Shown here in pieces: positions 1 to 6,978 of a stretch of DNA of 10,887 nt. Position 1 is the stretch's first letter. Each line of letters starts with the position of its first letter. A program made the position numbers and the translations under genes. The DNA is from Ardenticatenia bacterium (lineage in GTDB: Bacteria; Chloroflexota; Anaerolineae; Aggregatilineales; Aggregatilineaceae): NCBI GenBank assembly GCA_026984385.1, contig JALSSH010000350.1, positions 1 to 10,887 of the forward strand, read 5' to 3'. The notes beneath the pieces are model-generated. The model did no database searches, was not told the DNA's origin, and saw only the letters and a list, made by a program, of their open reading frames with translations.

Positions 1-18
1 CTCTCGTTGAAGCCCGCG

Positions 19-1755
19 CTAAAGCAGCCCGGGCAAATAGTCTCGCAAAATCGAGCCGCCGATAAACTCACGCAGCAGCGAGTTATCCGGCACGTAGCGG
101 TCTTCCATCGGCGTCACCCAGCCCAAAATCGAAAGCAGCCGCCGCGCTTCATTGTAATGCGGATTGTCCGGCTCCACTTGCAAAAGCAGCGGCTCGGCTT
201 TGCGCCGCAAAACGGCCAGCTCATACACCAGCGCAGAGTTGAACATCACGTCTGCGTTTTCCTGATAGGGGAAGATGTTGCGCTTTTCGCCGCGCCGCAC
301 ACTTTCCCAGCGGCTGAGCGTATCCAACGCCGAATAGCCCCGAAACGTCGCGTCGCGCACAATACGGCGGACCAAGCGCACGTCGGTGGTCGGGATGCGG
401 TTGTGCCGATCCAAGTTGAGCACGGTCAGCGCCGAAACATAGATACGGAAGACCTGCTGCGTGGGCAGCGAAGAAACCAAATGCGGGTTCAGCCCGTGAA
501 TGCCTTCCACGATCAGCACGTGTTCCGGAGAAAGCTGTACGGCTTCTTTTTCAAACGAGCGCGTGCCGCTCACAAAGTCAAAGTGGGGGATATGCACCGG
601 CTGGCTGGAGGTGAGCGCCAAAATCTGCTCGTTGAAGAGCGGCAAATCCAGCGCTTGGAGCGCCTCAAAGTCATACTCGCCGTTTTCGTCGCGCGGCGTC
701 ATGTGCCGCTCCACAAAGTAGCGATCCATCTCCAACGTATAGGGCTTCAGTCCGTGCGCGATAAGCTGGATGGCGAGGCGCTTGGAAAAAGTCGTCTTGC
801 CAGAAGAAGACGGGCCGGCGATCAGCACCAAGCGCACGCCCTCGTCTTTGTGCCGTGCGGCGATCTGGGCGGCGATCTGCGCAATGTGCCCTTCGTGCAG
901 CGCTTCCATCACCAACACCAACTCGCGCGTGCGCCCGTCACGGATCGCCTGGTTCAGGCTGCCCACATATTCCACACCCAGCAAACTCACCCAGGCCTCA
1001 CGTCGGCGAAAGACCGCCGTCAGTTGCGGCGATTTGGTCGGCTGGCGAATGATCGTGGCGGTTTCGCGGCGCGGATAGATCAGCACAAAGCCGTCGTCCT
1101 CCGGTTGCAAATCAAAAAGCCGCAAATAGCGCGTGTTGGGCACCATGTAGCCGTAAAAATAGTCGGCTTCTCCGCGCAGCCGGTAAATGGTGACGTAATC
1201 TTTGGCGCGAAACTCCAGCAAATATACCTTATCCTCGTCGCCCCGTTCTTCAAAAAGCGCCTTGGCCTCGTCCAGCGGCAACTGATAGCGTTGGATCGGC
1301 TCGGCAGCGTCCACGATCTGCTGCATCCGCTCCTTGAGCGCGCGCACCTCTTCGGCGGTGAAGGGCGCGCGCCCCTGCACACGGCAAAAATACGCGCCGC
1401 TGGGCAGCGAATAGTCCACCAAAATACGCGCTTCGGGGTAAAGCTCGGCGGCGGCCACCGTCATCAGGAAGGCGAGCGAGCGGCGATAGATACGGCTGCC
1501 GTCGCCGGAGTCGGTGCGCACGGGCTGGACGCTGGCGTCCCGCGTGACGGGGCGCGTCAGCTCGCGCAGCCGCCCATCCACCAAAGCCGCCACCACCAAA
1601 GGCGCTTCAGGCGAGCCGTAGTCGCGTTCGTAGGTTTCGACGAAAATTTCCAAAGACGTGCCGATCGGCCCTTCCAGCACCAACCCATCCGGAAAGGTGA
1701 TCTGAACGGTAGTGCGCGGCTCGGCACGGTAAACGGTCGATTGTTGTGCGGTCAT
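19..1755 (-). CDS. Nucleoside (uridine-like) kinase with TGS/ThrRS-like N-terminal half
   Basis: A 578-residue cytoplasmic P-loop kinase of the uridine kinase/phosphoribulokinase family. The C-terminal half has a Walker A loop GPSSSGKTT (residues 314-322), DRYF (344-347), VEGIHGLN (416-423) and NADVMFNSAL (500-509), all typical of the family; ATP-dependent phosphorylation of a nucleoside or related sugar is inferred. The N-terminal part (about 15-75) resembles a TGS domain, and about 85-230 resembles the second additional domain of threonyl-tRNA synthetase. Where the synthetase has HSxxHL, this protein has RSLAFL (92-97), so the metal-binding histidines are gone. This long architecture is known in bacterial proteins annotated 'nucleoside kinase'; the true substrate cannot be read from sequence. 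The ATG at 1755 was chosen because a GAG-rich stretch precedes it and family similarity starts there; a TTG at 1860 would add 35 poorly supported residues. A 128-bp gap with a possible promoter separates it from the upstream gene. Confidence 0.9.
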   Translation of the reverse strand: MTAQQSTVYRAEPRTTVQITFPDGLVLEGPIGTSLEIFVETYERDYGSPEAPLVVAALVDGRLRELTRPVTRDASVQPVRTDSGDGSRIYRRSLAFLMTVAAAELYPEARILVDYSLPSGAYFCRVQGRAPFTAEEVRALKERMQQIVDAAEPIQRYQLPLDEAKALFEERGDEDKVYLLEFRAKDYVTIYRLRGEADYFYGYMVPNTRYLRLFDLQPEDDGFVLIYPRRETATIIRQPTKSPQLTAVFRRREAWVSLLGVEYVGSLNQAIRDGRTRELVLVMEALHEGHIAQIAAQIAARHKDEGVRLVLIAGPSSSGKTTFSKRLAIQLIAHGLKPYTLEMDRYFVERHMTPRDENGEYDFEALQALDLPLFNEQILALTSSQPVHIPHFDFVSGTRSFEKEAVQLSPEHVLIVEGIHGLNPHLVSSLPTQQVFRIYVSALTVLNLDRHNRIPTTDVRLVRRIVRDATFRGYSALDTLSRWESVRRGEKRNIFPYQENADVMFNSALVYELAVLRRKAEPLLLQVEPDNPHYNEARRLLSILGWVTPMEDRYVPDNSLLREFIGGSILRDYLPGLL

Positions 1756-1771
1756 CTTTTTTCTCAATAAG

Positions 1772-1820
1772 CTACACTTACCAGTTACACCGTGAGGAAA
1801 AAGTATCATTCGCGGTGTAG
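1772..1820 (-). repeat. Inverted repeats in the leader of the kinase gene
   Basis: TACACCG (1786-1792) is perfectly complementary to CGGTGTA (1813-1819). A second segment, CTACAC (1772-1777), can pair with GTGTAG (1815-1820), which overlaps the same partner. The two pairings are mutually exclusive in a transcript running into the kinase gene. There is no T-tract. The role is unknown, and short repeats like these can arise by chance. Confidence 0.35.
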
Positions 1821-1831
1821 TACGCCCCCAG

Positions 1832-1860
1832 ATCGTACCCATTCCCGACGCCAGCGGCAA
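1832..1860 (-). promoter_or_regulatory. Possible sigma-70 promoter for the nucleoside kinase gene
   Basis: On the minus strand TTGCCG (1855-1860) and TACGAT (1832-1837) are separated by exactly 17 nt. Each hexamer matches the consensus at four of six positions, so this is a weak call. It would give a leader of about 70 nt that contains an inverted repeat (1786-1792 with 1813-1819). Confidence 0.35.
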
Positions 1861-1883
1861 AACTCATCCGCCACACAAGCCGC

Positions 1884-2741
1884 CTATACGTCCAACAACA
1901 AAGCCACGCGCAACCGAAAAGCCCAATACATGGCCTCGAAAAAGCGCTTGAAGGCCAGGATGTCCGGCGGGTCTCCGGTTTCCGCAGCGAGCAAAAAAGG
2001 CACGTTCTCCTCGATCCACGCCTCGGAGGGTGGGGCGGCCAATTGCATGATCACGTCCGGGTCCAGGTCTTGGGAGATGCCGCCGAAGAATTGCAACAGC
2101 AGCGAGCCGTGCGCCGGTTGGATATGCCCGGCCAGGAAAAGCATTTCGAAGACCTGGTCGCCGCTGACGTGCAGCGCGTGCAAATCACGGACGGGTGCTT
2201 CTTCCGCCTCAAAAAAGACGCCTTGTTGCGCGCGGAGCTTGCGTGCAATTTCTCCCTTGTAGCCGTGCTCGCGGATCGCTTTTTGCAGCAACATATACGG
2301 CAGTGGGTGGCTTTCTTCCGGCAAACGCGCAAGCAACCAGCGCTCGGCCCGTTCCGTGATGGGATAGGAGATGGCATCCATGCAGCCGAAAGCGTCCGCA
2401 AAGCGGTTAGCCGGACAGGCGCGGCAATGTTCCGCCCAGGGTTCAAGTTCTGCGGCGGCGTCCAACAAGTTTTGCACGATGACCACTTCGGTTTCTTCCG
2501 CGCCGTCGGCAGCGCGACGCACGAACTCAAAGCCCATTTCGCTCGGCGGACGCCAGTCGCCGTTGTCGCGGTAAAGCCGGATGATGCGCTCGGCACGCTC
2601 TTTGCCCTTCAAGCGGGCGACCAGCTCGGCAAGCGAAAAGGCGTGTTTGGGCGGGCAGCCGTAGTCGATCAAGTAGTCTATACCCACGTGCTCTATTTGC
2701 TCCTGGGTGCGCAAAAGAAACAAGCACCGCCCCACATCCAA
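1884..2741 (-). CDS. Conserved-looking hypothetical protein with CxxCPAN...GC cysteine motif
   Basis: A protein of up to 285 residues that I do not recognise. It shows no signal peptide or membrane segment and looks soluble, with helical stretches. The most distinctive part is CRACPANRFADAFGC (residues 106-120): three cysteines spaced C-x2-C-x10-C, which could bind a metal or cofactor; this is a guess from spacing alone. Another cysteine lies in the YGCPPK segment near residue 29. The start is uncertain. The frame is open from the stop of the PA14/SH3b gene, no ATG occurs before residue 69, and no clear Shine-Dalgarno is seen. TTG at 2741, GTG at 2735 and TTG at 2723 are all possible. The gene lies about 42 nt after the PA14/SH3b gene with no evident terminator between them, so the two are probably cotranscribed. 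Confidence 0.75.
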   Translation of the reverse strand: MDVGRCLFLLRTQEQIEHVGIDYLIDYGCPPKHAFSLAELVARLKGKERAERIIRLYRDNGDWRPPSEMGFEFVRRAADGAEETEVVIVQNLLDAAAELEPWAEHCRACPANRFADAFGCMDAISYPITERAERWLLARLPEESHPLPYMLLQKAIREHGYKGEIARKLRAQQGVFFEAEEAPVRDLHALHVSGDQVFEMLFLAGHIQPAHGSLLLQFFGGISQDLDPDVIMQLAAPPSEAWIEENVPFLLAAETGDPPDILAFKRFFEAMYWAFRLRVALLLDV

Positions 2742-2783
2742 AAGCCAGACGCGGGGCGGCGCAAAAGGACTTCGAAACGCGCT

Positions 2784-4592
2784 CTAGCGGATCGGCAGAT
2801 CGGCCACCGTGCCCTCAATCAGCGTCACTTCAGGCGAGTAAATCCAACCTTGTTGGCCGTTGTAGGTCACCAGATACCACGCGCCGCTGGTGTTGCGCCC
2901 TTCGATGACTAACTCTGTACCGGCGGGCACTTCGCCCAGCTCGTTACCGCGCAAGCTGGCCGCGTCACGCAACTTGAGCGTTGAGGCCAGCCGCCCGCGC
3001 ACGGTCACCGGCTCGCCGTTTTCCGTTTGTGGCACAAAGACCGCGCCCTGCGGCGGCGTGGGGACAACCTCACTGCTCACAAGCAAATCGGTTGCGTAGC
3101 CGTCCACCAAGTTGACATAGAGCGCCGAAACCCAGCCGCGCACATCCTGATAGTTGACCAGATACCAGGCGGCGTTACGGCTGCGCGCTTCCACCGTGAA
3201 CGACGCCCCCTGCGGGATAGCACCGATCACTTTAGAAGCGTACAAACTCGGGCCGTCTCGCAAATTGAGCGTGTCGGTGGCCTGGCCGTGCAACACCACG
3301 CGCTCGTCCACCGGAGGCAGCTCCGAAGGCGGGGCAATCGGCACGTACAGGCGCGGGATGTCGTCCACGAAGTCCGGTTGACCGCCTTCGGTGGTGTCCT
3401 GGTTTTTCTCCTCTTCCAGAGCATAGAGCCAGACCCAATCGTTGCTGACCCAGCCCTGCCGCCCGTCGTCCAAGTCGATCAGCAGCCAGGAAAGATCGGC
3501 CACACCACCGGCTACGTGATAGCTGCGCGGGTAGTTGATGCGCGCAATAACAGGATTGCCCTGCCCCGGGCCACTGCGCACATTGACGTTTTGCGTAATC
3601 GGCGCAGCGTAGACGGTCGCTGGTGGGGGCGGTGGGGGTGGGGCAGCTTGGCCGCTTTCTCCGCTTGAGCCTCCGGCCATCCACCATTGGACCTGAATCC
3701 CCGCGTTGCCGGTGGCCTCATAGTATTCGACCTTTAGATCGTGGTTGCCCGCCGTCAAGCCGTTCACGTCCACTTGATAGGTACGGTAGCCTTCCGGATT
3801 GCTGTGCCATTCATCCACAATCGGCGTCACGTCAATCCACATGCGCACGCCGTCGTCCGCCCCCACGCGGAAAATCCAGTGTCCGGTGGTGGGGAAATTC
3901 ACGGTTGCCGTCCAACGCGCGCTGAAGTTGTCCGCAGGCACGCCGGCCCCGGGTGAGCCGGTCGCCCAGTTGAAGTTGATCACGTTGTCCACGCGGGTTA
4001 GCACCGGTGAGCCGGAAAGCGAGGCGTTGTTGTAAAAAGAGGCGTTCCAAGACGCTTGCCCGTAAACCTGTCCGGACGAGCCGCCGCCGCCCGAGCCGCC
4101 TGCGTAGACCCATTCCACCGTCACTTTGGCGTTGCCGGTGGCCTCGTAATATTCGACCTTCAGGTCATGGTTGCCCGCCGTGAGCGCGTCTACGGAAACC
4201 TCGTAGAGCTTGTAGCCCTCAGGGTTGCCGTGCCATTCGTTCACGATGGGCGTCACGTCGATCCACATGCGCACGCCGTCGTCCGCCCCCACACGGAAGA
4301 TCCACTTGCCCGTCTGAGGGAAATTCACGGTTTTGGTCCAACGCGCGCTGAAGTTGTCCGCAGGCACGCCTGCGCCCGGAGACCCCGTGCCCCAGTCAAA
4401 ATTGATTTGGTCGTCCACACGTTGCAACACCGGCGCTCCGGAAAGCGAGGTGTTGTTGTAGTATGAAGCGTCCCATTGCGTGCCCGCGTTGGCCTCGACG
4501 ACCTGGGGCAACGCAGGAGACAAGCTCGCCGAGCCTGCCAGCATCACCAGTGTTATGACGGCAACCAGGCCGCCGATGGTCAGTTTTCGCAT
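2784..4592 (-). CDS. Secreted protein with two PA14-like and three SH3b domains
   Basis: A 602-residue predicted exported protein. An N-terminal basic-hydrophobic segment (MRK followed by a long apolar run to about residue 25) looks like a signal peptide or membrane anchor. Two near-identical PA14-like domains follow (about 38-165 and 180-307), each carrying GADDGVRMWID; PA14 domains usually bind carbohydrate or sit in surface proteins. A Gly/Ser linker joins them, and a seven-proline run (318-324) leads to three bacterial SH3 domains (about 330-392, 431-498, 528-594) with NVRSGPG-type and GWV/GWI motifs, usually peptide or cell-wall binding. No catalytic domain is visible, so a binding or structural role at the cell envelope is inferred. 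The ATG at 4592 is preferred: AGGA lies 8 nt upstream, and the signal-like segment starts there. A longer frame to 4676 would run across the promoter. Confidence 0.88.
   Translation of the reverse strand: MRKLTIGGLVAVITLVMLAGSASLSPALPQVVEANAGTQWDASYYNNTSLSGAPVLQRVDDQINFDWGTGSPGAGVPADNFSARWTKTVNFPQTGKWIFRVGADDGVRMWIDVTPIVNEWHGNPEGYKLYEVSVDALTAGNHDLKVEYYEATGNAKVTVEWVYAGGSGGGGSSGQVYGQASWNASFYNNASLSGSPVLTRVDNVINFNWATGSPGAGVPADNFSARWTATVNFPTTGHWIFRVGADDGVRMWIDVTPIVDEWHSNPEGYRTYQVDVNGLTAGNHDLKVEYYEATGNAGIQVQWWMAGGSSGESGQAAPPPPPPPATVYAAPITQNVNVRSGPGQGNPVIARINYPRSYHVAGGVADLSWLLIDLDDGRQGWVSNDWVWLYALEEEKNQDTTEGGQPDFVDDIPRLYVPIAPPSELPPVDERVVLHGQATDTLNLRDGPSLYASKVIGAIPQGASFTVEARSRNAAWYLVNYQDVRGWVSALYVNLVDGYATDLLVSSEVVPTPPQGAVFVPQTENGEPVTVRGRLASTLKLRDAASLRGNELGEVPAGTELVIEGRNTSGAWYLVTYNGQQGWIYSPEVTLIEGTVADLPIR
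3672..4062 (-). repeat. Tandem PA14 repeat, second copy
   Basis: Second of two intragenic repeat units, offset by exactly 426 bp (142 codons) from the copy at 4098-4488. DNA identity is high: a 35-nt block (3910-3944) matches 4336-4370 exactly, and a 26-nt block (3841-3866) matches 4267-4292. By hand count the encoded domains differ at about 29 of 129 residues. This fits an internal duplication. Confidence 0.85.
4098..4488 (-). repeat. Tandem PA14 repeat, first copy
   Basis: First (N-terminal) unit of the intragenic duplication, matching the copy 426 bp away. The two are joined by a short Gly/Ser-rich spacer that is not duplicated. Such a direct repeat could expand, contract or be converted by recombination, and it could collapse in short-read assembly. 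Confidence 0.85.
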
Positions 4593-4635
4593 TCTGTTTT
4601 TCCTGACATCCTTATCAACAGTTACACGCCCTCGA

Positions 4636-4664
4636 ATTATAGAAACTGCCCGCCCATCCTGCAA
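4636..4664 (-). promoter_or_regulatory. Sigma-70-like promoter of the PA14/SH3b gene
   Basis: On the minus strand TTGCAG (4659-4664) and a perfect TATAAT (4636-4641) are separated by 17 nt. The expected start of transcription, near 4629, gives a leader of about 36 nt with the AGGA ribosome-binding site 8 nt before the ATG. The -35 matches only three of six positions, but the -10, spacing and location are all right. It implies the gene has its own promoter separate from rluD. Confidence 0.65.
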
Positions 4665-4702
4665 TATTCCGCACACTACGCTTATCCGACGCTGCGAAAC
4701 GC

Positions 4703-5620
4703 TCAGCGGGGCAGTTTGCGCAACACATCTTGCAGCGGCACAGACAACGGCGACTCCACCGTTACCGCCTCGGCGTTTGGCGCGGGGGAAAAGGTGATAC
4801 GCGCCGCGTGCAGAAAATGCCGCTTCATCTTGACCCGCTGCTTACGTCGCCCGTAGACCGTGTCCCCTACCACCGGATGGCCGATAAAGGCCAGGTGCAC
4901 GCGGATCTGGTGCGTGCGCCCCGTCTTGGGAAACGCTTCTAGCAGGGCATGGTCAGCGTAAAGCTCCAGCACGCGGAACTCGGTCACGGCCTGCCGCCCT
5001 TCGCGCGTCACGGCCATACGCTTGCGCTGACGGGGGTCGCGGCCAATTGGCGCGTCAATCACGCCCTCGGAGGACTGCGGAATGCCCTCTACCAGCGCCA
5101 AGTAGCGCTTTTCAACACGGCGGGCTTTGAACTGCGCCTGCAAATGCGCCAGCGCGTCCGGCGTCTTGGCGACCACGATCACGCCGGAGGTGTCCTTGTC
5201 CAGCCGATGCACGATGCCCGCCCGTTCCGGATCGTCAAAAGCGGCAAGCTGCGGCCAACGCGCCAAAATCGCGTTAACCAGCGTGCCGGAAGCGTGCCCA
5301 AAAGAAGGGTGCACCACCATACCGGCGGGCTTGTCGATCACGGCGACGTGCTCATCTTCATAAAGCACGGTGAGCGGGATCGCTTCCGGCTGCACGGTGA
5401 ACGCTTTCGGCTGGGGCACGCGCACTTGCACCCGTTCCCCCCCTTCCACGCGATAGGCGGCCTTGGTCGGCTGCCCGTTGACCGTGACCAACCCCTCGCG
5501 GATGAGCGCTTGGATTTGTACGCGCGAAAGCGCGCTCAGCCTGGCGGCAAGCACTTTGTCCAAACGCTGCCCGACCTCATCATCGAGTGTTAGCTCCACC
5601 GTCTCGTACTGTGTGCTCAT
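4703..5620 (-). CDS. rluD: RluA-family 23S rRNA pseudouridine synthase (RluD type)
   Basis: A complete 305-residue RluA-family enzyme that converts uridine to pseudouridine in RNA, most likely in 23S rRNA. An N-terminal S4 RNA-binding domain (about 18-75) is followed by the catalytic domain. The hallmark HRLDKDTSG (138-146) contains the catalytic aspartate, D141; KPAGMVVHP (97-105) and GRTHQIRVH (234-242) are further family motifs. Length and domain order are those of RluD/YlyB proteins. Target positions (U1911/1915/1917 in E. coli RluD) are an inference from family; members differ in sites. The ATG at 5620 has an AGGG stretch upstream. The gene diverges from the thioesterase gene across an 84-bp gap; no convincing promoter for rluD was found in it. 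Confidence 0.93.
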   Translation of the reverse strand: MSTQYETVELTLDDEVGQRLDKVLAARLSALSRVQIQALIREGLVTVNGQPTKAAYRVEGGERVQVRVPQPKAFTVQPEAIPLTVLYEDEHVAVIDKPAGMVVHPSFGHASGTLVNAILARWPQLAAFDDPERAGIVHRLDKDTSGVIVVAKTPDALAHLQAQFKARRVEKRYLALVEGIPQSSEGVIDAPIGRDPRQRKRMAVTREGRQAVTEFRVLELYADHALLEAFPKTGRTHQIRVHLAFIGHPVVGDTVYGRRKQRVKMKRHFLHAARITFSPAPNAEAVTVESPLSVPLQDVLRKLPR

Positions 5621-5639
5621 AAACGGCCCTTTGCTCCCG

Positions 5640-5668
5640 TTGCACGCAAACGGCGGGGCGGCTACAAT
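5640..5668 (+). promoter_or_regulatory. Sigma-70-like promoter of the thioesterase gene
   Basis: TTGCAC (5640-5645) and TACAAT (5663-5668) are separated by 17 nt. The -10 matches five of six consensus positions. Predicted transcription start near 5675 leaves about 30 nt before the GTG start, including the AGGAG ribosome-binding site (5693-5697). It is the only plus-strand promoter needed in the window. Confidence 0.6.
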
Positions 5669-5704
5669 CCACGCCGACTTGGCTCATTGGTAAGGAGTGT
5701 TCTC

Positions 5705-6148
5705 GTGGCCCCAACCGACCGAATCGTGACCGAAACCACCTTCTACGTCCGCTATGCCGAAACGGACGCGATGGGCATCACCCATCACGCCAATTATATC
5801 GTGTACTTTGAAGAGGCCCGCAGCCACTATTCCCGTGAGCTGAACGCGGACTACGCGGACTTTGAGCGCGCCGGCTATTGGCTGACCGTCGCAGAGGTGC
5901 ACGCGCGCTATATTGTGCCCACACACTACGCCCAGCGGATCGGCGCGCGCTGTTGGATCGAGCAACTGCGCAACCGGGCGCTGACTTTCGGCTATGAGAT
6001 CGTGGACGCGGAAAGCGGCACGGTGTGCGTGACCGGCTATAGCAAGCACATCTGCATCAGCCACGAGGGGCGCGTTTCGCTCATCCCCAAGTCGTTTTAC
6101 GCCGCGATGCAAAAGGGGCTGCCGCAGGAAGGGAACTCAGCGTCATAA
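5705..6148 (+). CDS. Hotdog-fold acyl-CoA thioesterase (YbgC/FadM, 4-hydroxybenzoyl-CoA thioesterase family)
   Basis: A 147-residue single-domain hotdog protein, of normal length for the YbgC/FadM/4HBT family. These enzymes hydrolyse acyl-CoA thioesters in the cytoplasm; the acyl chain preferred here cannot be told. The N-terminal signature RYAETDAMGITHHANY (16-31) holds the catalytic-type aspartate D21 and H28, followed by the YFEEAR helix. The start is GTG at 5705, because AGGAG (5693-5697) lies 7 nt upstream; an in-frame TTG at 5687 would place the ribosome-binding site inside the gene. It is the only plus-strand gene here, transcribed away from rluD and toward maf, so it looks monocistronic. 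The C-terminus is polar and variable. Confidence 0.92.
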   Translation: MAPTDRIVTETTFYVRYAETDAMGITHHANYIVYFEEARSHYSRELNADYADFERAGYWLTVAEVHARYIVPTHYAQRIGARCWIEQLRNRALTFGYEIVDAESGTVCVTGYSKHICISHEGRVSLIPKSFYAAMQKGLPQEGNSAS

Positions 6149-6166
6149 GCGCTCGGAGCAAAGAAT

Positions 6167-6286
6167 GCGTGCGGTTGCGCGCGGATCGGGCGCGCCGCCC
6201 GTGCGCCGTTCGGCGCACTACGCGCGGCTCTGCCGCGCGTCAGCCGCGCGCAGCGCGGCTAGGCGGCGCGCCCAGCCCGCGCACGC
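6167..6286. repeat. Cloverleaf of nested perfect inverted repeats
   Basis: An extremely GC-rich element between two convergent genes. A 12-bp perfect stem (6188-6199 with 6262-6273) encloses three perfect hairpins: 6201-6207/6212-6218 (7 bp, loop GTTC), 6220-6228/6232-6240 (9 bp, loop TCT) and 6242-6249/6253-6260 (8 bp, loop GCA). Only one nucleotide separates neighbouring helices. A weaker outer stem, GCGTGCG (6167-6173) with CGCACGC (6280-6286), may extend it across an asymmetric internal loop. It folds equally well on either strand. No T-tract follows on either side, so it is not a standard intrinsic terminator, and stem lengths do not fit a tRNA. It may be a palindromic repetitive element, a bidirectional 3'-end processing or stability structure, or a DNA cruciform. 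Function unknown. Confidence 0.85.
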
Positions 6287-6296
6287 GCTCGCGGAC

Positions 6297-6962
6297 CTAA
6301 GCGTCCCCCGCCAAGATACGCTCCGCCACGTCGCACGTATACCCGAAGCGCTCCCGACACAGCGCGGGCACGTCCACCGACACCGCCACGCCGAACGCCC
6401 GCAGCGCGCGCACCAGATGACAGAGCGGCAACCCCATCACGTTCGCATAGCAGCCGCTGCGCAAGGTCACCGGGCGAAACTCCGCGTGCTGGATCGCGTA
6501 GCCGCCCGCTTTGTCAAACGGATCGCCGCTGGCGATATACGCCGCGATCTCGGCGTCGGTGTAGTCGCGCATCGGAACGTCGGTGCGCGCCACTTCGCTC
6601 ACGCGCCGCCCACTGCGCGGCTCCCACAGCGTGAGCGCGGTGTAAACTTGGTGCGTGCGCCCGCGCAGACGGCGTAACATCGCCCACGCTTCCGCCTTGT
6701 CGCGCGGCTTACCCAAGATCGCGCCGTCATCGGCTACGGTGGTGTCCGCCGCCAGGATCAGCGCGTCGGGGAACTCACGCGCAGCGGCGGCGGCCTTCTC
6801 ACGGCTTAGCCGCAGGGTATAGGCGCGTGCATCTTCGTCGGCGCGCGGCGTCTCGTCAATCTCCACGCGCGTCACGCGCACCGGCAAGCCCAACGCGCCG
6901 ATCATCTCCCTTCGGCGCGGCGAACCGGAAGCCAAAACAAACTGGGTCGAGGTCTCGCTCAC
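6297..6962 (-). CDS. maf: Maf-family nucleoside triphosphate pyrophosphatase (dTTP/UTP type)
   Basis: A complete 221-residue Maf protein. Maf enzymes hydrolyse non-canonical or excess nucleoside triphosphates to monophosphates and are linked to septum inhibition. Family motifs are ASGSPRRRE (11-19, substrate loop), AADTTV (71-76, with the catalytic-type aspartate D73), GKP (84-86) and DPFDKAGGYAIQ (147-158). The AIQ motif favours the YhdE-like dTTP/UTP group over the YceF m7GTP group; this is inferred. The usual length is about 190-210, and the C-terminus here carries an extra segment with cysteines near 202 and 210. The start is GTG at 6962, with GGAG about 5 nt upstream; an overlapping ATG in another frame terminates at once. 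It begins 16 nt after the FHA regulator gene, so the two should form an operon. Confidence 0.93.
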   Translation of the reverse strand: MSETSTQFVLASGSPRRREMIGALGLPVRVTRVEIDETPRADEDARAYTLRLSREKAAAAAREFPDALILAADTTVADDGAILGKPRDKAEAWAMLRRLRGRTHQVYTALTLWEPRSGRRVSEVARTDVPMRDYTDAEIAAYIASGDPFDKAGGYAIQHAEFRPVTLRSGCYANVMGLPLCHLVRALRAFGVAVSVDVPALCRERFGYTCDVAERILAGDA

Positions 6963-6978
6963 AAATTCTCCATTTCCC

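Noticed and set aside
7..1770. A 587-codon open frame on the plus strand, fully antisense to the nucleoside kinase gene
   Set aside because: Its translation is rich in Arg, His and Gln with no recognisable domain, while the opposite strand encodes a clear kinase. Long antisense frames follow from GC-rich codon usage.
5621..5704. A minus-strand promoter for rluD in the divergent gap
   Set aside because: The best hexamers (TTACCA and GATTGT, 18 nt apart) match too poorly to call.
6188..6273. Cloverleaf read as a tRNA gene
   Set aside because: Arms of 12, 7, 9 and 8 bp with 3-4 nt loops do not fit tRNA geometry, and there is no anticodon loop, TpsiC loop or CCA-like end.
6165..6677. Plus-strand open frame running through the cloverleaf and over maf
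   Set aside because: Its N-terminal part is translated palindrome and the remainder is antisense to maf; no ribosome-binding site or family match was seen.
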